A program made the translations under genes and the position numbers. Positions 36,170 through 47,466 of a DNA stretch of 64,000 nucleotides are shown one piece after another. The DNA comes from Xenoacremonium recifei (Eukaryota > Ascomycota > Sordariomycetes > Hypocreales > Nectriaceae), in assembly GCA_012184525.1 (NCBI GenBank), contig WOFQ01000025.1, positions 1 through 64,000 of the forward strand. Reading direction: 5' to 3'. Below the pieces are notes generated by a model. It saw nothing but the letters and a program-made list of their open reading frames with translations, made no database searches and was not told the origin of the DNA. The first letter of the stretch is position 1, and each line of letters starts with the position of its first letter.

Positions 36170-36536
36170 GCATGGCGTAGCGTGACTCATTTGGTTTGGG
36201 GTCCTGGGTGTAGTATTGAAAATGGTCAGACAAACCATAATAATGTGGCACTTCTGTCAACTGATTGATGGAACGTTTGCTGTGAGTCGTCACCGGTCTC
36301 GGTTTGTTGAGGCTTCGGGTGAGAACCTCGTCATCATCAATAAGATTTCGGTAGACGTGTCAAGAGCAAGCTTCATGGGGGTCTCATAATTGCACAGAAG
36401 CGGCGGGAAAGGGTTTCCTCGGGCAATACTTTCCTTAGAAACGAAAAAATGAGGGGAGAGGGGGTGGCAGATATTTAATGATAGATTTACAACAGAAAAG
36501 CGTGACATCATGGCAAGGTTGTAACAAGGAACAAAC
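36170..36536. other. Convergent intergenic region
   Basis: It lies between two convergent genes. Nothing is seen except short chance frames. Confidence 0.5.
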
Positions 36537-37034
36537 TCAAGTACTTCTAGATTGCTCTCCACTACTGACTTCATCCTTGTATTCCTTGATGGCCTTTTCA
36601 GTGACCTTCATAGCCTCAATACCAGCTGGGCAGCCGCAGTATATCATCGACTGCAGGATGGCTTCGCGAATCTCAATCTCGGTGAGCCCGTTCCGCAGTG
36701 CACCCTTGGTATGGATGTGAAGCTCGGGGTAGCTCTTCAGCGCCGTGAGGAAACCTAGATCTATGGCCGTCAAGATCAGCAAAGCGCCGGGAATGATTGT
36801 ACTATGAATGTGTTGACTGAACCTACTTAAAAGACTCCTCTGCTTCCTGTCTAGCCCTGGACGAGTCCATACCTTCCCCCACGCGATCTCGGTGATGAAT
36901 TCCTGGGCAGGCCGCCAGTATTCGTCCTTGTGCAATTCCAAAGCCCTGTCGACATACTGCTGGCCAAGCACTTCCCCTCGCACGTTGAGACCCTTCTGGA
37001 AATCTTCGCTGTACTTCTTATCTTCGTTAGACAT
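36537..37034 (-). CDS. Carboxymuconolactone decarboxylase family protein
   Basis: Exons 36827..37034 and 36537..36760 (66-base intron, GTAGGT..CATAG) give 143 residues. The unspliced frame is also open and would read 22 extra residues between RSLL and FLTALK. Splicing restores RSLLNLGFLTAL, the contiguous core of this family, so the spliced form is preferred. The fold is the small helical CMD/AhpD-like unit. Family members decarboxylate 4-carboxymuconolactone in the beta-ketoadipate pathway or act as peroxidases. The CxxC of AhpD is absent, whereas the GEVLG N-terminal motif and the EIREAILQSMIYCGCPA helix are present. No pathway partner lies nearby, so the substrate is open. Confidence 0.8.
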   Translation of the reverse strand: MSNEDKKYSEDFQKGLNVRGEVLGQQYVDRALELHKDEYWRPAQEFITEIAWGKVWTRPGLDRKQRSLLSRFSQHIHSTIIPGALLILTAIDLGFLTALKSYPELHIHTKGALRNGLTEIEIREAILQSMIYCGCPAGIEAMKVTEKAIKEYKDEVSSGEQSRST

Positions 37035-37572
37035 TGTTGCTGTGATGATGTCTAATAGACCTTGGGCAGTTGGTGAGGAGAAGAAGGGATCTAGCACAGC
37101 TGGCCTTTTTGGTGTGTAGTTGGAAGAAGAACGGACGAGTGGATGTTGGTAACGTCATTGGCCGCATCGATCCGGGCCGCGGCTCACCAGCTTCGGTCCG
37201 CTAGCGGAGCATGGATGGGAATGCTCTGGGTTTTGATCGGTGTCTCGTTCGGAGGCCTCGGGGAAACCGATGCCTGATTCTGAAAAAAAGACATTTTGTG
37301 GAAGGTCTAATTTCTATTAAAAGGAAGTTGGGCTGTGGGTTAGGTATTTTTCGCTTCTAACGAAGCTTTCCGTATTGGCTGCCTCGAGCGACGATGGGAT
37401 TGATGGCATCGTGTCAACTTTGACTCCTACAAAGCAGAGCATCCCAAGAATAAAAATCATGTTGACGTGATAAAAAACAATGAAAAAGATTAAAAAATGC
37501 TACAAGATAGTAATAACTAGAATTCGTGACGTCCGTAACTTCGTAAAACTGCCCCGACACTCATCCAGTCCC
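37035..37572. other. Intergenic, no gene seen
   Basis: AT-rich from about 37290. It contains the promoter of the upstream minus-strand gene and the 3' flank of the next. No feature is supported. Confidence 0.5.
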
Positions 37573-38412
37573 TCATTTCGTTAACCAGAACATCTTTAGC
37601 TTGTCCAACTCAGCACCCAAATCAACATTCGACTTCGGATTGGTATGTGTAAAGAACAGCGGGTCATCTCCCTCGCCTGCTACAGGCGTAACACTATAAA
37701 TTGATCTCCTCACCTCTGCTTTGACCATCACCGTCACCGCAAACTTGCGCTCCGGCGTGCACTGCACGATAACCCCCAGCGGCACCTCCGGAGGTAAGGC
37801 GTTCTTGCGAATCTCATCTTCCGTCAACACCCAATTCACAATTTCATCGCCCTGTCTTGTCCCGTGGATCTTAAATTTGCTCTCCCGGATGAACTCCGTG
37901 GTATAGGACAAGCTCACCCCAATGCTCGCCGTGTTCGTCGGATCCGAAACGCCAGCGTTGACCGCCCGAGTTATCTCGCCGGTGATCTCGGATAATGGGC
38001 CCTGGATCAGTACAGGCTCGTGCCGCAGAATGACCGGCTGATTCGTCTGGTCAATGAGTCCCTCGTTCATGTTTATATGCAGCGTCGCTTCGTCTTCCAC
38101 TGTGAGACAGATCTCTGCTCGCTTGAAGCGTGCTTTTGACTGCGCAAGGCGGTGCTGAAAGGAGAAGTCCAGAACGATGAGCGTTGCGGGGGAGTTGTTA
38201 TAGAGGCCGTACAGCGGGGGCCGGGGGCGGACTACAAGGCGGTATGCCTTGGATTCAGCGCCTGTGACTTGCGATCGGGGCTGAGACTGGCTGGCGAGTG
38301 TCTCATTGCGATAGACTTGCTTGCCAAGGAGACCTTCTTGCTTGTAATCGGGGGTGAGCTGAATGCAGAACTCGTCAGCTTCGACATGAAAGTGGACGTC
38401 TGCTTCTTCCAT
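37573..38412 (-). CDS. Unknown protein divergent from the CHAT protease gene
   Basis: One uninterrupted frame of 279 residues starts at 38412, with an in-frame TGA 39 bases upstream that fixes the start. The sequence alternates beta-like stretches and looks like one or two beta-sandwich domains (for example EICLTVEDEATLHINM, ASIGVSLSYTTEF and RKFAVTVMVKAEV). There is no signal peptide, transmembrane helix or catalytic motif I can name. Its start lies 350 bases from the start of the CHAT gene on the other strand, so the two share a promoter region and may be co-expressed. I do not recognise the family. A lipid-, ligand- or protein-binding sandwich is possible, but that is speculation. Confidence 0.75.
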   Translation of the reverse strand: MEEADVHFHVEADEFCIQLTPDYKQEGLLGKQVYRNETLASQSQPRSQVTGAESKAYRLVVRPRPPLYGLYNNSPATLIVLDFSFQHRLAQSKARFKRAEICLTVEDEATLHINMNEGLIDQTNQPVILRHEPVLIQGPLSEITGEITRAVNAGVSDPTNTASIGVSLSYTTEFIRESKFKIHGTRQGDEIVNWVLTEDEIRKNALPPEVPLGVIVQCTPERKFAVTVMVKAEVRRSIYSVTPVAGEGDDPLFFTHTNPKSNVDLGAELDKLKMFWLTK

Positions 38413-38762
38413 TTTGATCTGTTTCCCTTGCCGAGGATTGCTGCGTTTTCAGCTTCCTCTGGCTCCTTTTTATCCCCAATGAGGTGCATAGACATTGCCA
38501 CACTCAGCGGGCAGTAGTTGCAAATAGTCTTGCCGGACTTCCGGGCAGCAAGGAATTAGCAAATGGGATGCTTGCGATCCAGAGCACGCGACGGTTCAGC
38601 TGCCAGGGACCCCTGCAAGCGTCGTGTGGGAACGCGTTGCACTGATCGCCTCGCTTATAAGACAGGCTCCGTAACCTTCTTGATAAGGTTCTTTGATCCT
38701 GGACAAATATAATGCATTCAAATCTAATGTTACTCTGCAACTGAATCCTCATCATTTTTGAC
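38413..38762. promoter_or_regulatory. Shared divergent promoter of the unknown gene and the CHAT gene
   Basis: This 350-base spacer separates two divergent start codons. No clear repeated operator is visible by eye. Confidence 0.5.
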
Positions 38763-41700
38763 ATGGAGGAGGAGCTTGGGTTCTGGAAGAGGCTGCTCAA
38801 CAGTGTCTTGAGCAGCTCCCTTTTCTTACGGATCTTCGGCGAGTTCTTGCTCCTGTTAGACTGGCTAGACCTTGTCCTCAACCCTCTTATCCGCAGGCTA
38901 ACTAGAGGCCGATATGGTGTTGCATACGATTGCTGGCTAACACCGGCCTCGTTATATCAGAACGGCAACCACCGAGAGATCGTTTTCCTTAATTATATCA
39001 CTCGAACGTACTACTCTGGGGATATTAATACAGTGCAATTTATCCTCAACACGTATATTCCCAAGGAAATGTCGCCCACGACTGCTCTAGCCGTCGCCGC
39101 TGTACATCGCTTTGCAGGCAATTGCGCCGATGGTGCTGAATGCATAGAGCAGTGCCTGGCAAGGTTCCCTAGCGATGCCCCTCAAATCCCACGCGAAGTA
39201 TATCGTTTGATGAAGATCCACTGGGCGTATGATCAATACGAGTGCCAGGGAACTTTGAAGGTCGCGCTGGAAGAGGCAAGGATGTTGCGAGCCTGGCTTG
39301 TCGACGTAAAATTGGAGGACTATAGTGATATTATGGTAAGTGGCCTATTGGAAACCTGAGCAGTAAAACTGTTGAGTTTAACTTTGACTAGGTAAAATCT
39401 GTCAGCATTTACCATGCTATCATCAAACTTGTTCGAATTTACTCCAACTGGCTGGAGGAAGGGGTAGACGGAGACCTACCACCAACCCCCGAGAAGAACT
39501 CCCCTGCGAGTTTAACTGCGCTTCGGAGATTCCTTCAGGAGAAGCAAAGATTCATCGAGTGCTCGGCTCTAGTGAAGCCCGAGGCCTCACTGTATGAAGG
39601 CGACAAGAAGCTGATGCCATATGAGGAGTTTCTCTCTGTTGAATGGCCTTTACATGGCTCTGAAATGGTTGTCCGCGAACTCTGTTTCAACCGTATCTTC
39701 TTCGCGAGTGCGCTGGCCGATTTAGGGAGAACTTCACAAGCTGCCGAAGAACTCAAACAGGTGCCCCTGCTGCTGCGCCGCTTTACCAAGGATCCGTTGG
39801 AGAAATTCAATCCTCGGTTGTATCTTCTCTATTTGATGGTTGAAGTATCTGCTCATCCACCCTCCGACCCTATTGAGCTCGTCCAAAAACGCCGTAAGCT
39901 TGTGGCACGAGCATCAGAACTTGGAGATAGGACCATTGAAAATCTCCTACTTCATCAGGTCCACGATACCGCTAGGGAGCTCCAAGACACAAACCTAGAG
40001 CACCACGTTGGGCATTTCATTGCAGCTGACTTGTTACGCGACGCTACGCTGGAGATGCTGACTTTTGCTTCTGAGGTTGGCCACATTCCCAATGAAGTGG
40101 TTGCATGCCTTGGATCTGTGGCCATAGCCGGAGGCTTAGTCTCCGATGCTGAATGGATTCAGTACCTGAATCGCTTTGAAACATGGTTTCCCAATTATAA
40201 TGTCCCTCTACTTTTGAACAACCTTGCGCGACATGCAGTGAAGGCCTACCGGAACCTCAACGACGAGGATGCCGTCTCGAGATACCTACAGGTTCACCAA
40301 GACTCTCTCGCTAGTTATCCTGGGATGGAGGTATCAGCTGATGGCTCATTGACGGCTACAACAGAGCAAGCCGAGTACCAATTGTATGGTCGCGCCGTGC
40401 TGCGAGACGAAGCAAATCAAAACTCCGCTCGAATACATTATGTCATGATGATTTTATGCATGTGGCTCCGGCGAGCACTGGGTTCAGGTGCTATAACGGC
40501 CGAGCGTGCTAGAGTGCTTCTCAAGAGTCCCGACAACGAAACAACCAATGTCAAGGATTGGGTCAACAATGACAGGTCTACGATCTTGGAAAATCGTATC
40601 TTCGGAGACAAAACCCCGGTTGAATCAGCAGAATGGAGCCAATGGTTCGCAAGGATTGCTGAGTGGCTGCAGCAGCCGAACGGCCCTGCACCCAAGGATA
40701 AGTGGCAAGAGATGCTAGTTCACACGTGGAAGAGTCGTGTTTCGTCCCTGGACCAACACAAATCGCGCACGATAGACGCCTTAGACTATGAGGGAAAGAG
40801 ACGACTTCTCTGCCGATCCCGAGACCAAAAGAAGAAGTTCTTGGACTTCGCACAATCCCTTGAACCGCGCATATTCGATTATCAGCAAAGACATCAGTTG
40901 AAAGGATCCATCGCAACAGATGATTTTCTTATTTTGGTACACATGCCTATGGGATCCAGAACAGCAGAGAACTACAATGATGAAGCCTTTGCGAAGATTC
41001 AGGTTGCCAGAGAGGAGTACACTGCGTTCCTACGCGAGACTCAAAGTTCCAGACTTTTCTGGCTAGCGGCATCGTCTGTTGCTCGGGTGATGTTCATGAG
41101 ATGGCGGGACTTCAAGAGCGTCTCCATTTTTGACGCGCTGAAGTATTTGACGGAAGCAGACGAAGTATTCTATCGAGTGGCCGGACAGGGGTTTATTTTC
41201 CAAGCTGTTGTAAATACGATGACTATATCAATGACTGCGGCAGAGGACTTCAACATGGCACAGTTGTATGAGGAAGGAATCGATCTATCTTGCCGTGCCT
41301 GGGTGCGTTGGGTGATAGAAAACATGGAATGGATTAAAGCCAATCCCACTTCTACGCCCCCGGATTATGTTCAGCAAGTTGGACGGAATCTGGTTATGTG
41401 GATACAAAAGTCCAAAGCTCGTGCGCTCGCTGCGGCGATGGGGGTTGCCCTTCGGATGCCAGACGAGGTATGGGAGTCGATCAAAGTCTCCTCAGAGGCA
41501 ATGGACCTCATCACCAAGTACAGCGAGCTTCGTGGACAGATCGAGGAGGATCCTGGAATATCGCGAAATATCCTTGCCTACCAAGAGATGGAGAGATTGT
41601 GGTCTGAACTGGAAGGTGATCAGTCCGCGGCCATGATCCTAGGGATGTTGCGAGGTAGGGCGATCGACCTAGATGGGGTGAGAGGAATGTGCAAGGTCTT

Positions 41701-42901
41701 TAATGAACCAGTCATCTTTGTGGACTGGTTCCAGCACGACCAATCTGATGGCCGCGGGGATCTCCTGTACGCACTTTACCGAAATGGCCAGCTTCTCAAC
41801 ATCTTTCATACTGGATTGGCATACAAGCAAGTGGAGGCTTGGGTTTCCGAGTATCTAGATCCAGCACCAGGTTGTGATGCGGTCGGGGCCGCCGAATTTG
41901 TCCCCTTGGACCACGACAGGTTCAGTGCTAAGCACCTTGGGAAGATGGACGGGCTACTGGATGAGTTGCACAAATTCGTCCAGCCAGGAGAGCTGATGGT
42001 CTTCTGTCCAACGAAGATCCTGAATCGTGTGCCGCTACATGCTCTTCACCTGGGCGGCGAGGTCTGCATCGTTCGAAATCCAGTTGTGTACACCCAAAGC
42101 TTGACCCTTCTGCGACTTTGCATCTTCAACAGATTGGCTTTATTGGAAGGGGACGAGGTTGGGGATCGACAACCCGCAGTGATCTGTCCTTTGGGAAGCC
42201 AGGATGACACTGTTAATGAAGTGGCAGATCTGGCAAACTCGATGAGTACGAAACTTGACAAGCTGGACGTCTGGGAGAATCCCAAGCAGGAGTTCATCAA
42301 CCGAGTTGCCAACGCCTCCATCGTGCATTTCCACGGTCACGTTGAATTTGACGAAGCCGAAGCAATGGAGCATCACTTGGTCCTCACTAATTACTTGCGT
42401 GATGAGCAAAATGACATTATACCCCTGAAGGAGAAGGAGAAGCTGCCGGCAAAGGAAGTCTTCGGGATGCGGCTTCGGCAGGGGACTCATATCACGACCA
42501 TCAGTTGCAAGAGTGGCAGAGCAAAGGTCAGCAACGTAAATGACCATGTCGGACTGGTTGCTGCCTTTCACTGTGCCGGGGCGCCATCGATGATATCGAG
42601 TCTGCGGAATCTTCATCGCGATATCGGGTTGAGATTTTCAAAGCTGTTTTACGAGCACCTGCAACAACAGAATTCGACATACTTCACCGACGAGAATGGC
42701 AATCTTGACGATAACCTGCCTTTAGTCGACATGGCACGGGCGATGCAGCACGCTGTCCTCAATCTTCGAGTAGACCCAGTGAATGGGGAGGTTCTCAAAC
42801 CATCAGCGTGGGCTGGGCTCATCCTGAACGGGAGTTGGCATTTGCCGCAGGCGTGGGTGCGTCGCGACACTCCGGTGGCTCGAAGCAGTACTTGGGCGTG
42901 A
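38763..42901 (+). CDS. Helical-repeat protein with C-terminal CHAT (caspase-like) protease domain
   Basis: Exons 38763..39335 and 39392..42901 (56-base intron) give 1360 residues. The N terminus (about 10-45) is hydrophobic and helical. Residues about 60-900 are helical and read as degenerate TPR-like repeats. The C-terminal 390 residues form a CHAT domain, the caspase/separase-clan peptidase unit: VDWFQHDQ start, a FCPTKILNRVPLHALHL segment, catalytic His1172 in VHFHGH, and Cys1230 in TISCKSGRA. Both residues of the expected His-Cys dyad are present, so the protease is probably active. In bacteria TPR-CHAT proteins act as effectors of immunity and programmed death; fungal members are little studied. 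A divergent unknown gene shares its promoter. Confidence 0.88.
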
Positions 42902-43244
42902 TTTTTATGTGGTGATAGATGAAGATTGAAGATTCCTTGCTTGATGTTGAGATAAGAACAGTCCGTGCAACATGGAGAAAAATTACATAACCCACGATCG
43001 CGTGGGGCCAGAATCTGGAAGGAACGGACTAACACTAACCCCACCGCCGATGATAGCCGCCCTGCAAAAAAAACCAACCACTCACATCGCTCCGATATCG
43101 AGAGCGACATCGCAGTCGCGCTCTGGGGCTTCTCTTGAGCCTCTTCATGCCTCACCCATAAGAAGACACTTTTGCTCGCGGTCGCCGCTCCTCGCCTCAA
43201 TTGTATCTCAACCTATCTCATAACTCTTCTCTCGCGTCGACAAA
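42902..43244. promoter_or_regulatory. Promoter of the pyrroline-5-carboxylate reductase gene
   Basis: A 343-base spacer between co-oriented genes, GC-moderate, with CT-rich leader sequence just before ATG 43245. No CGG-N9-CCG motif like those in the proline cluster was found here by eye. Confidence 0.45.
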
Positions 43245-44146
43245 ATGTCCCAGCTTCACTCGTCCAAGCTCTGCTTCGTTGGTGGCGGCAACATGGCCGC
43301 CGCCATTATCGGCGGTCTCCTCGCCAAGGACATGCCCAAGTCCAACATCTACGTATCGGAGCCCTGGGACGTCAACCGAAACAAGATGGCTGCTCTGGGC
43401 GTCAACACTACTGAGTCTAACGTTGAGGCCTCTGCTAGCGCTGATCTCGTTGTCCTGGCGGTGAAGCCCCAGGTTGCCAAGACGGCTTGCAACGAGCTGG
43501 GTGCTGCTTGGGGAGACCGAAAGTCGCTGCCCCTGATTATTTGCATTGCTGCGGGTATCACTATCGACAGCTTGAGGCAGTGGACTACGACTAGCGATGG
43601 ACGGGTGCCGCATATTGTTCGAGTCATGCCCAACACCCCGGCCCTGGTTGGCGAGGGTGCTTCGGGTCTGTATGCTGGCGATGATGTGACTGAGTCTGAG
43701 CGGGATCTGGCCACTGCTCTCCTTGGTAGTGTCAGCAAGGCTGCTGAGTGGGTTGACAGGGAGGAGCTGCTGGACGTTGTCACCGGACTTTCTGGTAAGC
43801 AACATATCACTTCGTTAGATATTCAAGTTCACACACTAACAAGCTTGACACAGGATCTGGCCCTGCTTACTTCTTCGCCATGGTCGAGCATCTCATCTCC
43901 AGCGCCACTGCTCTTGGTCTGTCACCAGAGCAGGCCTCTCGCTTGGCGAAGCAGACGTGTCTCGGTGCCGGCAAGATGCTAGTCGAGTCTTCCGACGAAC
44001 CTGGTCAGCTCCGAAAGAACGTCACCAGCCCTAACGGCACCACTCATGCCGCGCTGGTGAGCTTTGAGCAGTCAGGCTTCAAGGAGATCGTCGACAAGGC
44101 TGTTACTGCGGCGACGGATCGTGCCAAGGAGTTGGGCAAGGCTTAA
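43245..44146 (+). CDS. PRO3: Pyrroline-5-carboxylate reductase
   Basis: Exons 43245..43794 and 43854..44146 (59-base intron) give 280 residues. The enzyme reduces P5C to proline with NAD(P)H, the last step of proline synthesis. The N-terminal Rossmann fold carries VGGGNMAAAIIGG; VRVMPNTPALVGEGASG and GLSGSGPAYFF (restored exactly by the splice) are the family signatures, and the C-terminal KMLVESSDEPGQLRKNVTSPNGTT segment is the dimerisation and proline-binding helix. It is the biosynthetic counterpart of the proline dehydrogenase about 9 kb to the right. AATAAA shortly after the stop could serve polyadenylation. Confidence 0.95.
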
Positions 44147-44360
44147 ATGAACGGCGAAAAGTAATAAAAAACGGGTTAAAATTAGAGCATCAGTTTAGCT
44201 ATAGATTTGCTATTTTGCCAATTTAAAAAGTTCAAGTGATAGACACCATCTTGGATGGATCTTGCATTTCAAATTGGTCCAATCTGGATACCTAACCTAA
44301 CCGCGTTGAATGAGTGACTGTACAACTCGCCGTTTCCGGCCACAGCTTGGAGTTAGTGAC

Positions 44361-45134
44361 CTATTTCTCCTTCGAACCATACTCGCAACCCAGCTTGAAC
44401 TCCGCTGGACCGTAACGACTGAGTTGTCTTCCAAGAGGTGTCATATCAAGAAGAGCTAGCGTTGGCATGATCTTGTCTCCACCTCTGGCAAACGTCGAGT
44501 AGGTATGATAAATCTGCCCATCCTCCTTCAAGAACACACTGAAGCCTGGAACATCCCCCTTGTAAGCGCTCTTGCCAACCGCCTCCAGTTCCTCTTTGTT
44601 GCGGAAGTTGAGTTCAACAGGGCAAACGTCCTCATCAAGCGTCGCATGGAAGTCGTAATTGAAGTCTGAGCCTCCACTGGAGTACCAAGGCCATTTCCAA
44701 CCGGCCTTGCGTTTGTATGCTTCAAGCTTGCCAACTGGCGCGCGGGAGACGCACACTAGATTCGTGTTCTTGAAGCGAAGGTGGTCGACGTTGGGCAACG
44801 CTTCGCCGATGTGGGAGCAGCCGCGACAGCCCTCTTCCTCGTCGGGGCCGAACATGAAGTGGTAGACAATGAGCTGAGGCTGGCCATCAAAGAGGCCGTC
44901 CAACGTCAGGGTGGTGCCATCTGGACCAGTGAAATTGTAGTTCTTGTCCACTTTGACCATCGGAAGTTCGCGTCGCTCAGCTGAGAGAGCATCATTGGCG
45001 CGAGTGAGCTCCTTTTCCTTCTCCAGCAGGGCCTTGCGTGCAACGAGCCACTCCTGTCGACTAACAACCTAGAGCAATGTTGATCAGCATAACAGTGAGA
45101 ATATGATAACGCAAGTACCTACTTTGCCTGCCAT
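44361..45134 (-). CDS. DUF899 family thioredoxin-like protein
   Basis: Exons 45123..45134 (12 bases, encoding only Met-Ala-Gly-Lys) and 44361..45068 give 239 residues. The tiny first exon is supported because VVSRQEWLVARKALLEKEKELTRA, the usual start of DUF899 proteins, begins precisely at the acceptor. The core has a thioredoxin-like fold: FHFMFGPDEEEGCRGCSHIGE-type segment with a CxxC pair, then SRAP, GWKWPWYSS and a C-terminal LDMTPLGR stretch. Family members are presumed redox proteins but no reaction is established. It is convergent with the reductase gene, with 214 bases between stop codons. Confidence 0.88.
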
Positions 45135-47466
45135 TTTGGAAGCCTTTTGATCTGGGTATGGTAAGTGGTCAAGGTCTGATGATTTGAAGATTGCTAGAAT
45201 GCCCAAGGCCCAGCTGGTGACGGAAGGAACATTTTTATATTCACTGGCTACGTCAAAGCAAAGCTTGGCTTTTGGTTACACAGAGCATTCACGGCCACCG
45301 TGAATTCGTATTCTCGTGAGTTTTCTTTGTTCGACGCCGTGGCTGAAGCCATCAGCCAATGAAACTGCCAACAGGCAACACTACAAGACCCTGGCAAAAT
45401 AAGACAGTCGGGGAGATTAGTGATATTTGGTGAAGCAAGGGAGGGGTTGCAGCCTGGAACTAGCAACACTGTGTGGTAATGAGCGCATCATCCCGCATTT
45501 CGCTACTTTAGTTTGCTCCCCGCGACAAGCTGATTGGTGACGCGCGCATGGGTCAGGAATAGCTTCGAATAAGCCTAATTCACTGTCGCAGGCGGTGTGA
45601 AATATGACCAAAAGTTCATTCAAATTACCAGGGGGCTAATTTTCTACCGAGATAGATCTAAAGGTCGGTGATTTGAAAGTGTTCGTTGATAGTTTGCCGC
45701 GATATGCCGACAAGAGGATTTCGGAAAGCCCCAGATCGATTGCCTCTGTCAGTGTCCTGCAAGAATGATAGCCATTTCTCATCCATTCGCTTCTGTTTTC
45801 GTGACCATCTGTTAACTGCCGAACATGTATTAAGACTTCACATGGTGTCATAAATGGAGGCTTGGATATGACCTGATTTTTCACGTCAACAGGGCTCAGC
45901 CCGTGCACGTAAGAGGCCTAATATTTATCAGAGTGAAATTCGAGGTTAGATCCAGGGGACATTTGGCCATCGGTATCGAGCCCTCGAGTATATCCTCGGG
46001 GATGGGCGGTTGTTTCCGGTTACCTGACTCAAGGAGCCGAATCTCGATCAACTCAAGGTGTCGACTCCCGGATGGTGTTTCCCTGACGGGCGGTGCACCG
46101 ATAGACAACCTGATTCAAGTGGCAAATCAAGAAGGATAGCAGTCTTAGCCTCCGATGCTCTTAAAAACGACAGAAGTCTTCTAGAACAGCCAGCCTAGCT
46201 AATAAGAAAGTCCGCTATCGGTCCTCCGGGGCGAGCGTTCCAGTATTACAGGCAAAGCGAAAGATTGATAAGTGCGATCGGGCTGCTTCGTTATGTTCTA
46301 GATCATGTATGATTCAAAAGTGGCAACGAAGGAAGAAGTGATGTTCTGTCCATATGACACCATTGGGAATGGTTTCAGTGGGTAACGGTTGTTCCTAGCG
46401 ATGGGTTTGCGCCCGTTTTGCCTTGATTATTGTTTGAATGTAGCTAATAAGATTCTTTTATTCCATTCTTCTGTTCTATCTGTAAGGACGGTGATCTCCG
46501 GTAGTCCGAGATATGACCCGGAATGGTCACTCCCGAACCTTACTTTAATTGGGTTATGTAGGCGAAAATGATCAAGGGCTCTTCCAACCGAGATATCTTC
46601 CAAAGAACTATCGATCTAGATGATATGTCTCAGACCAAGTTTCAAGTTGCACGTAAGGGGACGAGACTGAAGTCAGATTTGCCCATTCTGGTTTTGTTTT
46701 ATCTCTTCATCATCGGCCACAGAAGAACAGAAAGATTCTCTCGGATGTGTGTATTATTCATTTCCATTAAAAATATTGTTATAGTCTATAGCAACCCGAG
46801 ATTCCGCGACACTCGGTTAAACAGGATGCCCCCTGGAAGTAAAGGAAAATATCCCCATCATATTCCCCGGACCAATTTCCGGATGATTATTCCCACGATC
46901 GCAGGGCTACTACGGTCCAGATCGGAGCAAAGGGCCCTTCTAGATCACGGGCTGCTTGCGAGGGGCCACTTCACACACTTGCCAGCCACACAGCCGTTGA
47001 GACCACTCAGAGCGTCTGAGCTACGCATGCCGCAAAGTTCAGGGAAAGTTTTGCGCCAGTGGCGGAGGCGATCACGGCTGATCCGATCACTAGACGGTTA
47101 CCCCATCTCAACTCGCGGGGCTAACTTGACGGTTAGCCCTTTGCTTAGCAAAAGCTTGTGTGGGGAGCTAGTTGTAGCGCAGATGCGGTGAAATGACTCG
47201 ATCACTCACTCCCTAGTGATCAAGTATTCATCCAATCCGCCACCCCGGAAAAGTCATTTCCTTTTTTCCATTCATTTTGTAAATGGGCGATGCATCGCCT
47301 CCGAATCGTCACTACCGGTATCCTTAGGATATCTACGAAGAGCCAGGCTCCTACCAGCACGGCTCCGATAACTGCCTCCCACCGAGACGTCCAATAAACC
47401 CATCGACTGCGATGACGATAGCAGCGCCGTCGGCTCTATCATCTCCCTGCTCGTACGGCTGAAGCC
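45135..47466. other. 2.3 kb region without a supported gene
   Basis: The left end is the promoter of the DUF899 gene. The remainder is AT-leaning; a 207-codon frame at 46568-47191 and a 70-codon frame at 45896-46108 do not look coding. A small perfect inverted repeat (GGGCTAAC..GTTAGCCC) sits at 47118-47139. Confidence 0.5.
47118..47139. repeat. Inverted repeat, 8-base arms
   Basis: GGGCTAAC at 47118-47125 pairs with GTTAGCCC at 47132-47139 across a 6-base loop. It could be a protein-binding palindrome or a hairpin in the leader upstream of the receptor-like gene; chance cannot be excluded. Confidence 0.4.

Noticed and set aside
46568..47191. 207-codon plus-strand frame
   Set aside because: Random-looking composition, no recognisable domain, internal AT-rich low-quality stretches and no supporting introns; probably chance.
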